From positions 1,922,001-1,986,000 of the forward strand of contig MSED01000014.1 of assembly GCA_002099365.1 (NCBI GenBank): DNA of 64,000 nucleotides, given 5' to 3'. The position numbers and the translations under genes are program-made. The notes below the pieces were generated by a model. The model made no database searches, was not told the DNA's origin, and saw nothing but the letters and a program-made list of their open reading frames with translations. Source of the DNA: Phialophora verrucosa. Taxonomy: Eukaryota > Ascomycota > Eurotiomycetes > Chaetothyriales > Herpotrichiellaceae. This document shows positions 12,593-23,953 of this stretch, piece by piece. How positions within the stretch are numbered: the stretch's first letter is position 1; the number at the start of each line of letters is the position of its first letter.

Positions 12593-15169
12593 CATGTTCG
12601 CTGCCATCTGTTGCTGCATCATGGAAAAATACTGTTGCATTCTCTGCCAGTACTGAGCCATCATCTGCGGAGTCATGCCGGAATTGCCAGCCATCATGTT
12701 TGGGGTTTGATTTTGGGGGGCCGGTGCAGTCTGGTTGTTGTCATTGCTGCCGAAGCGGTCTTCCCGTCCAAACTTTCCGCGCCCTCGGCCACGACCAAAA
12801 TCTTCATCTTCGCCCATCTTGCCTCTTGGTTGAGCACGCTTCACTTCAATCGGCTTCCCAAGGATTTCGAGAGGATAAAATTGCAGACATTTCTCCACCG
12901 CCGCGTCGCTGTCGAAGGTTACGAATCCAAAGCCTCGTGGTCGACCTGTGTCCTTGTCCATCATGAGCGTTGCGTCGATGACTCGGCCGAACTGTGCGAA
13001 GAACCCCTCGAAGTCTTCCTCCGTGGCGTCCTGACTGACGCCGCCAACGAAAATCTTGGCTGTCTTCTCTTGTTCGTCCCGGGGGATCGCACGCTTCGGG
13101 TCGATCTGGGTACCACTCAGTAAGTCTCTGTGTTTTCGTTTCAGGGAATCTGAATGTCTCCGGGAAATTGATCCAAGGGTTTCTTGTCTCTCCCGGGATT
13201 CATCAAAATGGGTGGCTCTTACAATCTTCCCGTCTAGGAAATGCTCCTTGACCATCACTGTATTGACGGTCTTCGGGTCCTTGAACGTCAAAAAACCGAA
13301 ACCTCGAGAGCGGCCGGTGGCACTGTCTCGCATGACGGTGCATTCTTGTACTTCGCCGAACTGGGAGAAATAGTCGTGCAGGGACTCTGTCAATGGGTCA
13401 GCATCACGTCGGCGTTGGTGAAAGAACGCTCCAGCGGGTTTGCCGTCGATTCATGGCGCAGGGAGGTTCTTACGGTCGGTGGTTTCCCAGTTGAGTCCAC
13501 CAATGAACATTTTTCTGCAGATAGCACTATGTTAGCTATGAATCCAATGCCGGAACATGCTCGACAGATGACCGCGAAGTAGACAAGAACAGCGATACAT
13601 CAAAAGCAGAGTATGGCGCGTAAACCCCCATCATCTGCTGGACCCTGCCGTAAACGACTGCCTTGCAGCAACAGCATTACACCCGGCCCCAGGACTTCGC
13701 AGACTTCCCGACGCAGACACGGCAGGGAAATATGTACCAGCCGACGAAGTGTGGTGTCTAGGAGCAGGTGTCATGGCTTGAGGAACTTGTTGTTTGGGTA
13801 ATCGAGGAACAGGCCAGCCAGCATCGTGATGATCAAGGTGGGTATGTGCCAAGACTATTCGTATGGACGCTGTGCCGGTGTCTGCAAACAAAGAGACCCC
13901 GGCCACCGACTCAATGCCCTGTCCTCTGGCTCCGGCACATCTGCAGGGCATGAGAATGCGCCAAGTGACACCCATCCCTTTGGCCGATAGCTGTCGTCTG
14001 CCGCATGGGAAGCAGTAGCGATGCTCCGTATTGCTCGACTTCTAGCCGACGGAGGCAAAGATTTGTTGGCGTTTTCTGAGATTCAACAGACACTCCATAG
14101 CATCTATCTCCTGCCTGATTTGGTCTTTTTACGTTGCTCTGCCTGGGAGTATATCGTTGTATTGGAGCAGCTCCTGCCAACTATTCTGGCGCGCCTGGTC
14201 CACCACTTTCGGTAATGTAGATTGACTCTGCTAGTTGTTGCAACATGTGGAAACCCATCGACCTGAGGATCCATATCTGACGAGTCTCTCATTCCATGAT
14301 CAGTCCGACCGACTTCGAACCGCAGCCGCCCAAGCACGACCCAACAGGCAGGAGGTTGAGCGGATGCTAGCATCATATGCAACCGTCCTTGACATGCACG
14401 GCGTCTGCCAGTGGTAGGTGTTTGCATGACCCATCATCCTTTGGTAGGACAGAGATGTAAGAGAACTTCCACATCCGCCAGTATCGAGCTCTTTTGGCTT
14501 CGAACCACGAACGGCCTTGCATCTTCAACGGAATTGGATGACGCCTTTCAGGTCCTGTGCAACCTTTCTCCTTCCATGCCGGCAACTGTCGATCCAGTTG
14601 TCTCACGGACAGTCCAAAGCTCTGCCACCCATGATGTACGCTTTGGCGTGATCCACCTCTTTGGGGTTTCTACTCTTCCGTATCCAGAACGCGACAGGTT
14701 TCAAGGGAAGGAGACACAACAGAACAAGAGGACCATTGACAAGCAGAAGTGACTCACCCATCCTCTTTCATATTAACGTTGAATCGCTCTTGCTGCGGCT
14801 GCATCTCATGTGCCTCTTGTGCTTGGACATCATTGTAGGCGCCGTTGGCCGCCTCTTCCTGACCTTGGGGTTCGGTCTCAAAAGAGACATCGTTGTAAGC
14901 AAGCTCAGGCTCTTCACCGTAGCCCGGAGGATCCTTGGTCTTCACGGCATTGTCGCTCGAGGAAGGTTGTGCAGCAGAAGCGGCAGGTGCGGCAGGGATT
15001 GCATTATTGTTTGCACTGGTATTCTCTTCGCCATTATAGCTGAAAAGTGAGGTTAGCAGCAGCGCTCTGGGCAAACATGGGTTCAAGGGTTGGAGCAGTG
15101 TGGTGAGGGTATAGACTAGACTTACAGATCTGCGAAAAGATCTTCCTCTACGTCGTCGGGTTCTGCCAT
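11951..15169 (-). CDS. hrp1: Hrp1/Nab4-like hnRNP, mRNA 3'-end processing factor
   Basis: Reconstructed as complement(11951..13386, 13474..13514, 14758..15039, 15126..15169), 600 residues, every junction in phase. Hrp1 binds UA-rich enhancer elements in pre-mRNA, acts in cleavage factor IB, and shuttles with exported mRNA. The N terminus MAEPDDVEEDLFADL opens an acidic disordered arm. RRM1 begins at KMFIGGLNWETTD with RNP1 RGFGFLTF. RRM2 has RNP2 KIFVGGVS and RNP1 RGFGFVTF. The C-terminal half is Met/Gln/Gly-rich (repeats of MGGMG and MQQMM) and ends in an RGG-like GGFRGGRGRYHPYGR, the region that carries methylation and nuclear-import signals in this family. Introns are 87, 1243 and 86 nt. 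The 1.24-kb intron splits the gene just before RRM1, and the 41-nt exon after it encodes only the first RRM strand. Confidence 0.93.
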
Positions 15170-15972
15170 CTTCGCCGTTTGCCCAACAAAGAGTGATCGG
15201 GTGCGTGCCTGGCGCTCACGAGATTCTCTCTAAGGCGACTTCAGAAGTCTTGGGTTAATACTTCCAGAAGGTGAACTAATGCAAGGATAAAGCGGCTACG
15301 CCACCTGGTCCAAAGGAGAAAGGGACGACGCGGCTGATGGTTGTTGGTTGAAGATGCAATGGAATCAAAAGGTACGCTGAGGATGGAGTGAGGTGACGGG
15401 TAGAAGCCACTTGAAGGAGAGCCGCGAGAGGCCACGAACGCGCTGTTTGGCAGCGCAGCCGGAGGTTTAGGCGCCGATAAGCTTGGCAACATCTGTGACG
15501 GTGTTCATGTTGGCGGAGGCGGGAGCCCCAGGCACTGCCTAGGGACACACCACGCCGGCACTGACAAGCCGCCCCTGCGAGACCACCTCTGCCCACTCCC
15601 GCCTTGTAAACACGTCGACTGCAATGATCGCTATTGTCGTTCACAGGGTTCAAGCATGTTCTCCCCGCTTCATGCAAAAGTGATCAGGAGGAAACGTCAC
15701 TAGGCTTTCGCTTACCGTGAACTGACTCCAGTTGACTCAATATGGCTCACAAGAGGATCCAACAGCAGGTAACGTTCACCCGCCCAATGCTGTCTACGAC
15801 TTCCTACTGACCATTCGAAGGAGATGGTCCAGGTCGGTTCGTGTCTCCTTCTAGATCTTCGTTTGCTATCTATACTTCTGGCAGGACTCAGGGCTAACGG
15901 CTGGTTGACTGGCAGACAGAACAGAGTACAAGCATCCAACATCTCAACAAAGGCCTTGCTAACGCTTTGTAG
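15170..15972. other. Divergent promoter region and unresolved 5' end of the Gyp1-like gene
   Basis: This holds the 5' side of Hrp1 (minus strand) and the upstream exons or leader of the next gene. ATG codons at 15742 (followed by a donor-like CAG/GTAACG) and 15824, branch-like CTAAC at about 15894 and 15957, and acceptors at 15915 and 15972 show that splicing occurs here. I could not find a single exon chain that keeps the frame. Confidence 0.5.
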
Positions 15973-17829
15973 ACGACCATCCTCCCCCTTTTGGAGAGGA
16001 CGGCCTTCCACTCCTCGGCAGGCATCGGGCCAACCTACCAAGGTCTTTGGCGCGTCTTACTCCCATGCTGATATGCTGAAGTTCGAGTCACTGTGAGGGA
16101 AGACCGTTGCAAGGAGATATAGAACCATACAACTAATGCATGGCAGGAATCTGGGACCTCATTCGAGACCGAGAACACCTCCGCCGTCGACACGTAGGCC
16201 GTCGCAGACACCTCCGCGAGACAGGCAGAACGTTCAATCTCCAGAAACGAGACCGTACGCGGGCTACACCTCCGCGTTGGGCGAGAGCTGGGACGTTGAT
16301 AGTGGCGGAGACGTGGAAGAGGATGATGATGATCTTGTTTATGAGGATGATGAGGACGAGTTCGGACTGCCCAGCATCACAAGCATGCGGCGGAAACGAA
16401 GCAGGAAGACCAAGACGCTGAAAGTCGACCAACTATCATACCCAAGCCTGTTACAGACCACGTCTGCTCCAGCTTTGGCTCCGTCACCCTTTGCCCAGCC
16501 CGTCAGGTCGAACAGTTTTGACATTGCCGAAGAGCGCAATCCGCTGGCATATCCGAGCGCGAAGAAAGGAGAAGGGAAGATCCTAAGGCCTCAGTATAAA
16601 GATATCTTGAAGGACCCAGCAAACTCACTCCATTTGATCAACCACCCCCCGTTACCATTGAACGCAACGCCCAAGGAAACAGAGGCCCATAGCACGCGGA
16701 TCTCACGAATCAATAAGTTCAAGCGAATATTACAGGCAAGCTCGGTGTCTTTACCGGATCTACGGGCTGCAGCGTGGTCTGGGGTGCCCGAAGAAGTACG
16801 AGCGATCACATGGCAGCTTCTACTTGGCCATGTGCCCACCAACAGTGAGCGTCGTGTTGCAACACTTGAGCGAAAGCGGAAAGAGTACCTCGATGCTGTT
16901 AACCAAGCTTTCAGTTCGGGCAATTCAGCAAGCCGGAATGTCTCGGGCACTGTTCTTCCGGGTCTTGCGTCACAACCCAGCCGCGGACGAGGACTAGATG
17001 AGGCTGTATGGCATCAAGTCAGTATTGACGTACCACGAACGAATCCTCATATACCCTTGTACGGCTTCGAGGCCACCCAACGTTCTCTCGAACGGATCTT
17101 ATACGTCTGGGCGATCCGACATCCCGCCAGTGGCTACGTGCAAGGGATCAACGACCTCGCTACACCCTTCTGGCAGGTATTCCTGGGAACCTATATCACC
17201 GACCTAAATATTGAGAGTGGGATGGACCCCGGACAATTACCCCGACCCGTCCTTGACGCTGTCGAGGCTGACACGTTCTGGTGCTTGACGAAATTGCTCG
17301 ACGGCATACAGGACAACTATATCGTGGCGCAGCCCGGTATCCATCGCCAGGTCGCCGCACTTCGAGATTTGACAACCCGGATCGACTCAGGTCTGGCGAG
17401 GCACTTTGAAGACCAACATGTGGAATACATGCAATTTAGTTTCCGGTGGATGAATTGTTTATTGATGCGAGAACTGAGCATCAGAAGTGTAATCAGGATG
17501 TGGGATACATACATGGTGAGCGCGAACCAAGTGCATTTCTTCAGGATGCTAAACCTATCTCACAGGCCGAAGAGAACGGCTTCTCCGAGTTTCACCTCTA
17601 CGTGTGCGCGGCTTTCCTCGTCAAGTGGTCGGAAAAGCTGATCAAGATGAACTTTCAAGAGATCCTGATGTTCTTGCAAGCGCTCCCGACCCGCGAATGG
17701 ACAGAGAAGGATATTGAGCTTTTGTTGAGTGAAGCCTTTATTTGGCAGAGTCTATTTCGAGGCTCGAGGGCCCATCTGCGGACACAGAATAGTAACATAC
17801 CGATGGGCTCATTAGGCCCGTCGAGTTGA
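15973..17829 (+). CDS. gyp1: Gyp1-like TBC-domain Rab GTPase-activating protein
   Basis: Exons 15973..16092, 16147..17515 and 17566..17829 join in frame through introns of 54 and 50 nt. The true start lies in unresolved upstream exon(s), so this model is 5'-partial. The first exon encodes RRPSSPFWRGRPSTPR and continues in phase into GPHSRPRTPPPSTRR, so the ATG at 16136 is intronic, not the start. An acidic stretch (EEDDDDLVYEDDEDE) follows. The TBC domain then has both catalytic fingers: the arginine finger in VSIDVPRTNP and the glutamine finger in YVQGINDL. It ends with the conserved FSFRWMNCLLMRELS...MWDTYM helices. Gyp1-type proteins accelerate GTP hydrolysis by Ypt1/Rab1-class GTPases on Golgi membranes. 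The order and spacing of the fingers are normal, so it should be active. Confidence 0.85.
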
Positions 17830-18673
17830 TCTCAAGGAACCAATCAATAATGATACCCGGGCTTGTGGAAGCCAGCTGAAGCGTCCTCGTAGAAATACCA
17901 CCGAGTCGGTTATACCGAGTACTACACGGATTAAAGGTCTGGCCATTTCGGGCCGAGATCACGTGGTCCGGTCGGCAAACCTACCGAGGTTGGAGCCGCA
18001 GTTTCCGTGGCTAAAGGGCAGACAAGTCGTGGCGGCCTCTTTCTCCTCGAGATCTCCAACTTGTCTTTCGATTTCTCATCTTCTCGTCTCTCTCATTCAT
18101 CACTCACTTCAGTCTCGTCTTCCCTTCGCCTAACAACTTTGCAAAGTCGCTGCATTGTAACCACAAATTCATCGGTCGGATTGATTAGGCATTTCTTTGT
18201 GTTCACTTCTCGCATCACTCACTGCCTGCAAACGGCCGCCTGCTCACGAGACGGCGCTGCTGACGGAGGTTCCTGGCTTTCCCGCCCATCGTGCTTAGGC
18301 TTGCTTGCACATCCGCAGCAATTATTGGAAAGTGCAAAACATATTCCTGTTCAAGAGCTGAGTTGCAGTTGGGGAGGCGGAAGTTGCTTGTCACCATTAT
18401 CGGCAGCGGCGGATTTGCGCAAGAGGGGTTGGTGGAGGAATCAGAGGGTCCTTCCTGAGTTGAACTTCGGTTTCTCCTCAAACAGGACTTTATTACTCGT
18501 CTACCTACAATAACATCTTCCATTTCCCTTGCAATTCCTTGACTTTTGTCCCTCGGAATCTATCTACACCACAACCGCAGCATCATCAGCATTGCGCTCA
18601 CCGTCAGCCTAACTGGACGAACATATCGGCAGTCCTTGCCACTCACCCACAGTCGCCGATTGGCTCTACTGCC
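17830..18673. other. Intergenic region: 5' leader/promoter of mpe1
   Basis: A tandem-gene spacer of 0.8 kb. The part from about 18040 to 18120 is rich in CT and TCTC tracts, common near fungal transcription starts. No coding frame of note. Confidence 0.5.
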
Positions 18674-20779
18674 ATGGCTTCCTACGTGTATTTCAAGTTC
18701 AAATCACAGAAGGAGCCTCAGCGCGTAACCATTGATGGGCCTCACACCGATGTCTGGAACCTCAAGCGTGAAATCATCAGCATTTCCCGTCTCGGAGACG
18801 GTACCGATTTTGACCTCAAGATCTATAAAGAAAATAGCAATGAGGGTAAGCTCGATCCTTTCACCGGCTTGCTCAACCCATCGTCACTGACACCTTATAG
18901 AATACACAGACGACACCGAGATAATCCCGAAAGACTCAACGGTCCTCGCCCGAAGGTTACCTGCATCAGCACCTGGCAAAGGCCGTGCTGCCCGTTATGT
19001 ATCTGGGAAGCCACCTGTCAGTGCAAAGCCTTCGGCTGCGGCTACCGCGAGCAGAATGGTCAAGACAGTGGACATGGACAAAGCAATGACAGAGGAGGAG
19101 AAATTAAAGGCAATGCTTCAATTGACCGATGCGCAATGGCAGCAAAAGCAAGAAGAAATGTCACACGAGACCCGCGTACCTATGCAAGGGAAGCCATTCA
19201 ACAAGAAAGCGAACGTGCCGGAAGGTGAGCCACCTCATGGGTACATCTGCTACCGGTGTGGCAAGAAAGGTAGGCCCCGATTCCAAATGCTGTTTGTTCC
19301 AGCCACACGCTAATCGTACCAGGCCATTGGATTCAAGCATGTCCAACGAATGACGACACCAAATATGACAACAAGAACCGTATCAAGCGGACCACTGGTA
19401 TTCCTCGGTCCATGCTGAAGAAGATCGACCAGGCCGATATTGACAAACTTGACGATGCACAAAGACAAAACCTCATGGTAAATGCTGAAGGAGAATACGT
19501 CTTTGCTCAAGCGGATGAGAAAGCGTGGAAAAAGCATCTTGAACAAGTCAAAGCCTCTGAGGCGGCCCAGAAGAAACAAACCTTTGGCGACCGAGAGCTG
19601 CAAGATCGAGGCTTGGAATGCCCGATTGACAAGCGCTTGTTTGTAGATCCAATGAAGACACCTTGTTGTGGGAAAACATATTGTCATGATTGTATCGAGA
19701 ACGCACTGCTTGAGAACGATCTCACGTGCCCTGGCTGTGAGACAGAGAATATCAGCCTTGAGCGCCTCGAGCCTGACGAGGAGATGAAGAAGAAAATCAA
19801 AGAATATGAAGCCGAGAAGTCTGATTCAAAGCAGCGGTCTCGAAGCCCTACACTAGCAGCAGATTCGCCAAAAGAAAATGCTTCACCCGCTGGTTCCAGA
19901 CCCGATTCTCGAGATGGCACTGGTACTCCGCAGTCCACGAATGGCTCGGCTAAGAAGCGCAGTGCGAGTGAAGTTGATGGCTCTACGCCTTCCAGCAATC
20001 TCGCCGCTCCGGCCATGAAGCGTCAGAAGTCCGGAGAGGCTGTATCGTCATCCACGCCTAGGCCAGACACCAACGGAGGGACAACGAACGATAGTACCAA
20101 GGAGGCTGCTCCTACTCCTGACACCGCTAATGCGCTACCCGCCAACATGATGCCGCCGGACTTTTCGCAAATGCAACAAGGCAACAACATGAGTCTGCCC
20201 ATGATGCCTGGCTTCAATCCGTTTATGGTGAACCCTATGATGATGGGCATGGGCATGGGCATGAACGGTATGAACGGGATGAACGGCATGGCCGCAATGA
20301 ACTTCATGAACCCGATGATGATGAATGGCATGAATGGCATGAACCCCGGCAACTTGGGAAACATGAACATGAACTTTGCAGACCAGCAGAATTGGAACGC
20401 GAACATGAACCCGAATCCGAACAACAACATGAACCAGAGCCAACTCAACGGCTACAACAAATTCCCCAACCGTCCCCACCGAAACCAGAACTTCCAAGCT
20501 CCCGCAAAACCCTCAATACCACAACAACCCGCCGGCTTGGTAGGGGTACCGACCGGACCGAAAGCTATGACCCAACAAAACCAACCTAATAAGTTCAACA
20601 CGAACCAAAACCAGCAGAACTTCTATCCACCGTCAGGACCAGCCGGGAACAAGTTCTCGAATCAGCAACGGCATACCGGCAATGAGGAGGACAACGCCTA
20701 TATGCGGCAGCCAGTCAACCCTCACCGACATAACAACCGGAACAGGAGGCCAAGACAAGCGGATTATAGGGAGTTGTGA
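18674..20779 (+). CDS. mpe1: Mpe1/RBBP6-like subunit of the cleavage and polyadenylation factor
   Basis: Exons 18674..18845, 18901..19269 and 19323..20779 (introns of 55 and 53 nt) encode 665 residues. The N-terminal DWNN ubiquitin-like domain is clear (YVYFKFKSQKEPQRVTIDG). It is followed by a CCHC zinc knuckle (CYRCGKKGHWIQAC) whose coding sequence is split by intron 2. Then comes a RING/U-box-like zinc domain (CPIDKRLFVDPMKTPCCGKTYC...CPGC). This order defines the Mpe1/RBBP6 family, essential for pre-mRNA 3'-end cleavage and polyadenylation and linked to ubiquitin ligase activity. The C-terminal 250 residues are low complexity, rich in Met/Asn/Gly (NGMNGMNGM) then Asn/Gln/Pro. Two other 3'-end/RNA genes, including hrp1, lie within 8 kb, probably by chance. 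The start ATG directly opens the DWNN domain, so it is well supported. Confidence 0.93.
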
Positions 20780-21510
20780 CTACCACTGTTTCGACATCTC
20801 AGCTAACGCTGAGGACGGGTTATCTTTGTTTCAAACTTGGAAACCTACTATTTCTCCATTGCATATGACTGAGGTTCGACAAGCACGCAAAGATAGGAGA
20901 CACACGCCGGTCTTGGATCCAATAAAGGGATCAAAGTGTGATTCGACTCGACATGTTTGGTCGAGCAGTTCAGTGGAGGCATCCTGCTACAACACACGAG
21001 TCCCGGCATTGCGGGTTGACATTTTGTACTTGCTTGCGGCATGGGCTGTCCCTACAGACTTGTGAATGCCCGTGTTCAGACGCAAGGACCATGCAGTCGT
21101 AGGCACAATGACACGAAATATTCAAACAGACCATTTATAGATGTCCTCTCTACTTGCTTCTCTAGCACCTTTCGCTGACCCTCTGTCTGTCCTTCGTGGT
21201 CTTTGTGGCTCAACCACCTCCCTGCCCTCCTCTATTGTCTCTAGACTCATGAAACACACAAGATGTCGACTCTAACCTGTTCGCGCTCCTCCAAACCTCC
21301 TCGCGCCACTTGTGCCTCATCTATTCGACAGTGTCATAGCCATAACTGTGGTCTTGCGCGTGTTATGGGATAGCATGTTCCGGACCGAGTAGTAGTTGTA
21401 GCTCTCCCGCGAAGTGTTGCTGGTCGTGTCTCATTTACAGAGCACTGGGAGTATGCTACAGTACATCGGATCCCAACATTCCATTGCCGCTCTCCTGACG
21501 ACGCTTGCAT
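20780..21510. other. Intergenic region between convergent genes
   Basis: 0.7 kb holding the 3' ends of two convergent genes. No gene or repeat recognised. Confidence 0.5.
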
Positions 21511-22962
21511 CTATTCGAACGTGTCTGCAGACACCTTGCAGACCGCAAACCCGCCGAACTGAAGGACACTTGCGCCGATGAAGACATTTTCGAACGGGTC
21601 TACCGCAGCCGCAGTCATGAAACTGACCTTAGAGCCATCGTCGAAGTACACCAATTCCGGTGTGTAGTCCCTGTCCTTGCGTAGCCGCAGTGCTGCAGCC
21701 GGGACCAAAAGACTCTTGCCCAACGATCTCACGTTCTCGAGGTACTTCGGCAAGTCCTCGAGGGTGGGAAAGACTATCTGAAGTCAGCCATGAACGCGAC
21801 AGATGCGCTCTATCATCCCCTACCTGCGACAATTGGGTCTCCGGTCGTCGGTAGGATGTTTATGTTGTCGGCTGCAGCGCCCAGATCCTACGACGTTGCT
21901 CGTCAGCTCGACTCGTGCCTTGCCCTACCGTGTCGGAAGGGGGGGAGTTACTTACAACTACCTGCAGCTGTGTCAATGATCGGTCCTCGTGGATCTGGAA
22001 TATGGTGACTGTGCCGTTCCTCGAGTCCCCGACGAATAGTCGATCCTCCCACAGGTTGATACCATTGGCGTAAGGGAAGGTGCCCGACACCTGCCTGCAA
22101 ATGACGCTCTGTTGCAACGGGTCAGAAATAGTCCAGGACTCGGACAGCACACGGCCTACCTCGGCGGCTGCGTTACAGTGCTGTACGTGTGTCGCCCAGC
22201 TCCATGGCCCGTAGACCTCCTCTGCTACTCGCAGGAGACCATCGGCAAAATAGTGATCGTTGGTCACGAAAAACTCTCTGCCAACATCAGTTTTCCAGTG
22301 TCGGCCGAGTTGATGGGTTTCCTACAGGGGGCCTGTTGCTACAACTCCATTCGCAGTCTTAATGTTTGGATGTTTGACGTTTTTTATCAACTCGACCACG
22401 TCAGACCCCAGCTTGTGGCTGAAGATGGCGATTGAATCCCCACTCCGAGCATGATTGACGGCAAAGATATGTATCTGATCATTGTCAGCTTCAGAGCTCC
22501 CACGTGGATACCAGCATGTCCGACCTGTGAGGGGTCTTCAGGGAACGTCAAGATGTCAATCCCATGTGTGATAAAGTCCCCGTCGAGACCCTTGACCTGC
22601 AATTCAGTGGTCTCACCGGTCTTCAAATCATACTTGAATAATTGCTCTCGAAAGGAAGACTCGGCGCGCAGGTTCACGGTTCGCACACCAGCACACGGAT
22701 ACCAGTGCGTCCTCTCAACCGGGTCTCCGCAGGCGAGGAATGCTGTCTTTGAGGGGAAGTGTATCTTCACATCCTCACAGGCATTCGCCGTGTCGATGAC
22801 GCGGCAATCGCCGTTGTTGAGTTGCGAACTATTCTCCCACCGCACGAGTCGTGTTTGGTCGATTTCAACTCGGCCGGCCAGCCTCCACAGTTGCGCCGAC
22901 TGGTTGTAGAGGATGACCGGAATCAGCGGCAGGAGGAAAGTGAGGGCGAATCTGGTCGACAT
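21511..22962 (-). CDS. Serum paraoxonase/arylesterase-like (SMP-30 beta-propeller) protein
   Basis: Reconstructed as complement(21511..21773, 21824..21887, 21956..22090, 22160..22277, 22326..22474, 22525..22962), 388 residues, five introns of 48-69 nt, all in phase. An N-terminal hydrophobic helix (MSTRFALTFLLPLIPVIL) looks like a signal anchor, as in paraoxonases. Six-bladed propeller signatures follow: HGIDIL, IHIFAVNH, NGVVATGPLEFFVTNDHYF, FPYANGINLW and the C-terminal AAAVDPFENVFIGA. Asn and Asp residues in VTNDHYF and NGI match the calcium/active-site positions of PON-type lactonases. Members hydrolyse lactones or aryl esters; the natural substrate here is unknown. It lies back to back, about 1 kb away, with a plus-strand carboxylesterase, so both neighbours are hydrolases. 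Confidence 0.85.
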
Positions 22963-23953
22963 ATTGCCTATTAAGGATTTAACGAAAGTCGAGTGCTTAC
23001 CAGGAATGACACGAAATCAAGAGGCAATACTGTGTGAGTGAAAAGCGAGCGGAGATGGACGCCCAGTGATCGCTTTCTTTCGGTTGCGATAGCCTATGAC
23101 ATTTGGATGGCATGCAGCTCCGGAATATTATCCTCGGAAAACATATCTCTCTGAAAATGCTGCAGGTATATCTTACGACGAGGAGCACCTCATCACACCG
23201 TGCTGTTGATCCAATACTCCACGGCGCAAACGGAAAGGAGGACGCAACACCCAGCAATGAGCTTCTGGCGGAGGCTTTGTAGCAAGCATGAACCACCTTC
23301 GAACCTCATCGTGGAAGAAATGGGAGTATACCGAATCGGCTGCTGCTTGAAGTGTGTCGATGGAGGTTCAGACTGAATCTCTTCCTTAGACGGCACAGGG
23401 ATCCGTAATCTTGTCGCTTCATCGACCCCGATCTCCGCGCCCACGCCGTCGTGGAAACGAGCTCACCTGTCTTCCGCGAAGGTCTTCAGCGCAGGTCTTC
23501 AGCGCGTTATCGGCAAATCGCACACTCTGGCACAATTCTTATGTTTCGGCATTCCATGATTTCAGGCTGGAACTCGCTACGGGATTCCGTGATTCATGAT
23601 CTTGCAGGAGGCATTCCTTATGTGAGATTTCGGATTCCTCTCGATCCCTGGATGCAGCAGCACAAACCCTAATGTGGCTGTTTGAGCACAGTCTTGCCGA
23701 ATATATCAGGCAAAGGATACGATGTGACCCTGTCGGATGCGGATGTGGTGCTGCATCCGGTAGGATGCGACCAGGAGAGGAAACGTGGGGCCCTCCACAT
23801 TGTGGGATTGGGGTAGAATCAGTTCAGCATGCCGACTACGAATGAGGTTGATATCAAGAAAGTTTGTTGACGGACTTGCATCAAGAGCCAGGTCCTGTCT
23901 CGCATTGAAGTGGGCTGATCTTGTCAATTGCGTACGTTATAGAACGGTTCAGA
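22963..23953. other. Divergent promoter region between two hydrolase genes
   Basis: 1 kb between the divergent paraoxonase-like and carboxylesterase genes. No coding frame with family features was seen. It could co-regulate the pair. Confidence 0.45.

Noticed and set aside
12034..12966. Long plus-strand open frame across hrp1
   Set aside because: Antisense shadow of the Met/Gln/Gly-rich low-complexity C-terminal region of Hrp1; it lacks family features.
15824..16096. Stand-alone 90-codon gene
   Set aside because: Its 3' half continues in phase through a 54-nt intron into the Gyp1-like protein, so it is part of that gene. Its 5' half looks non-coding.
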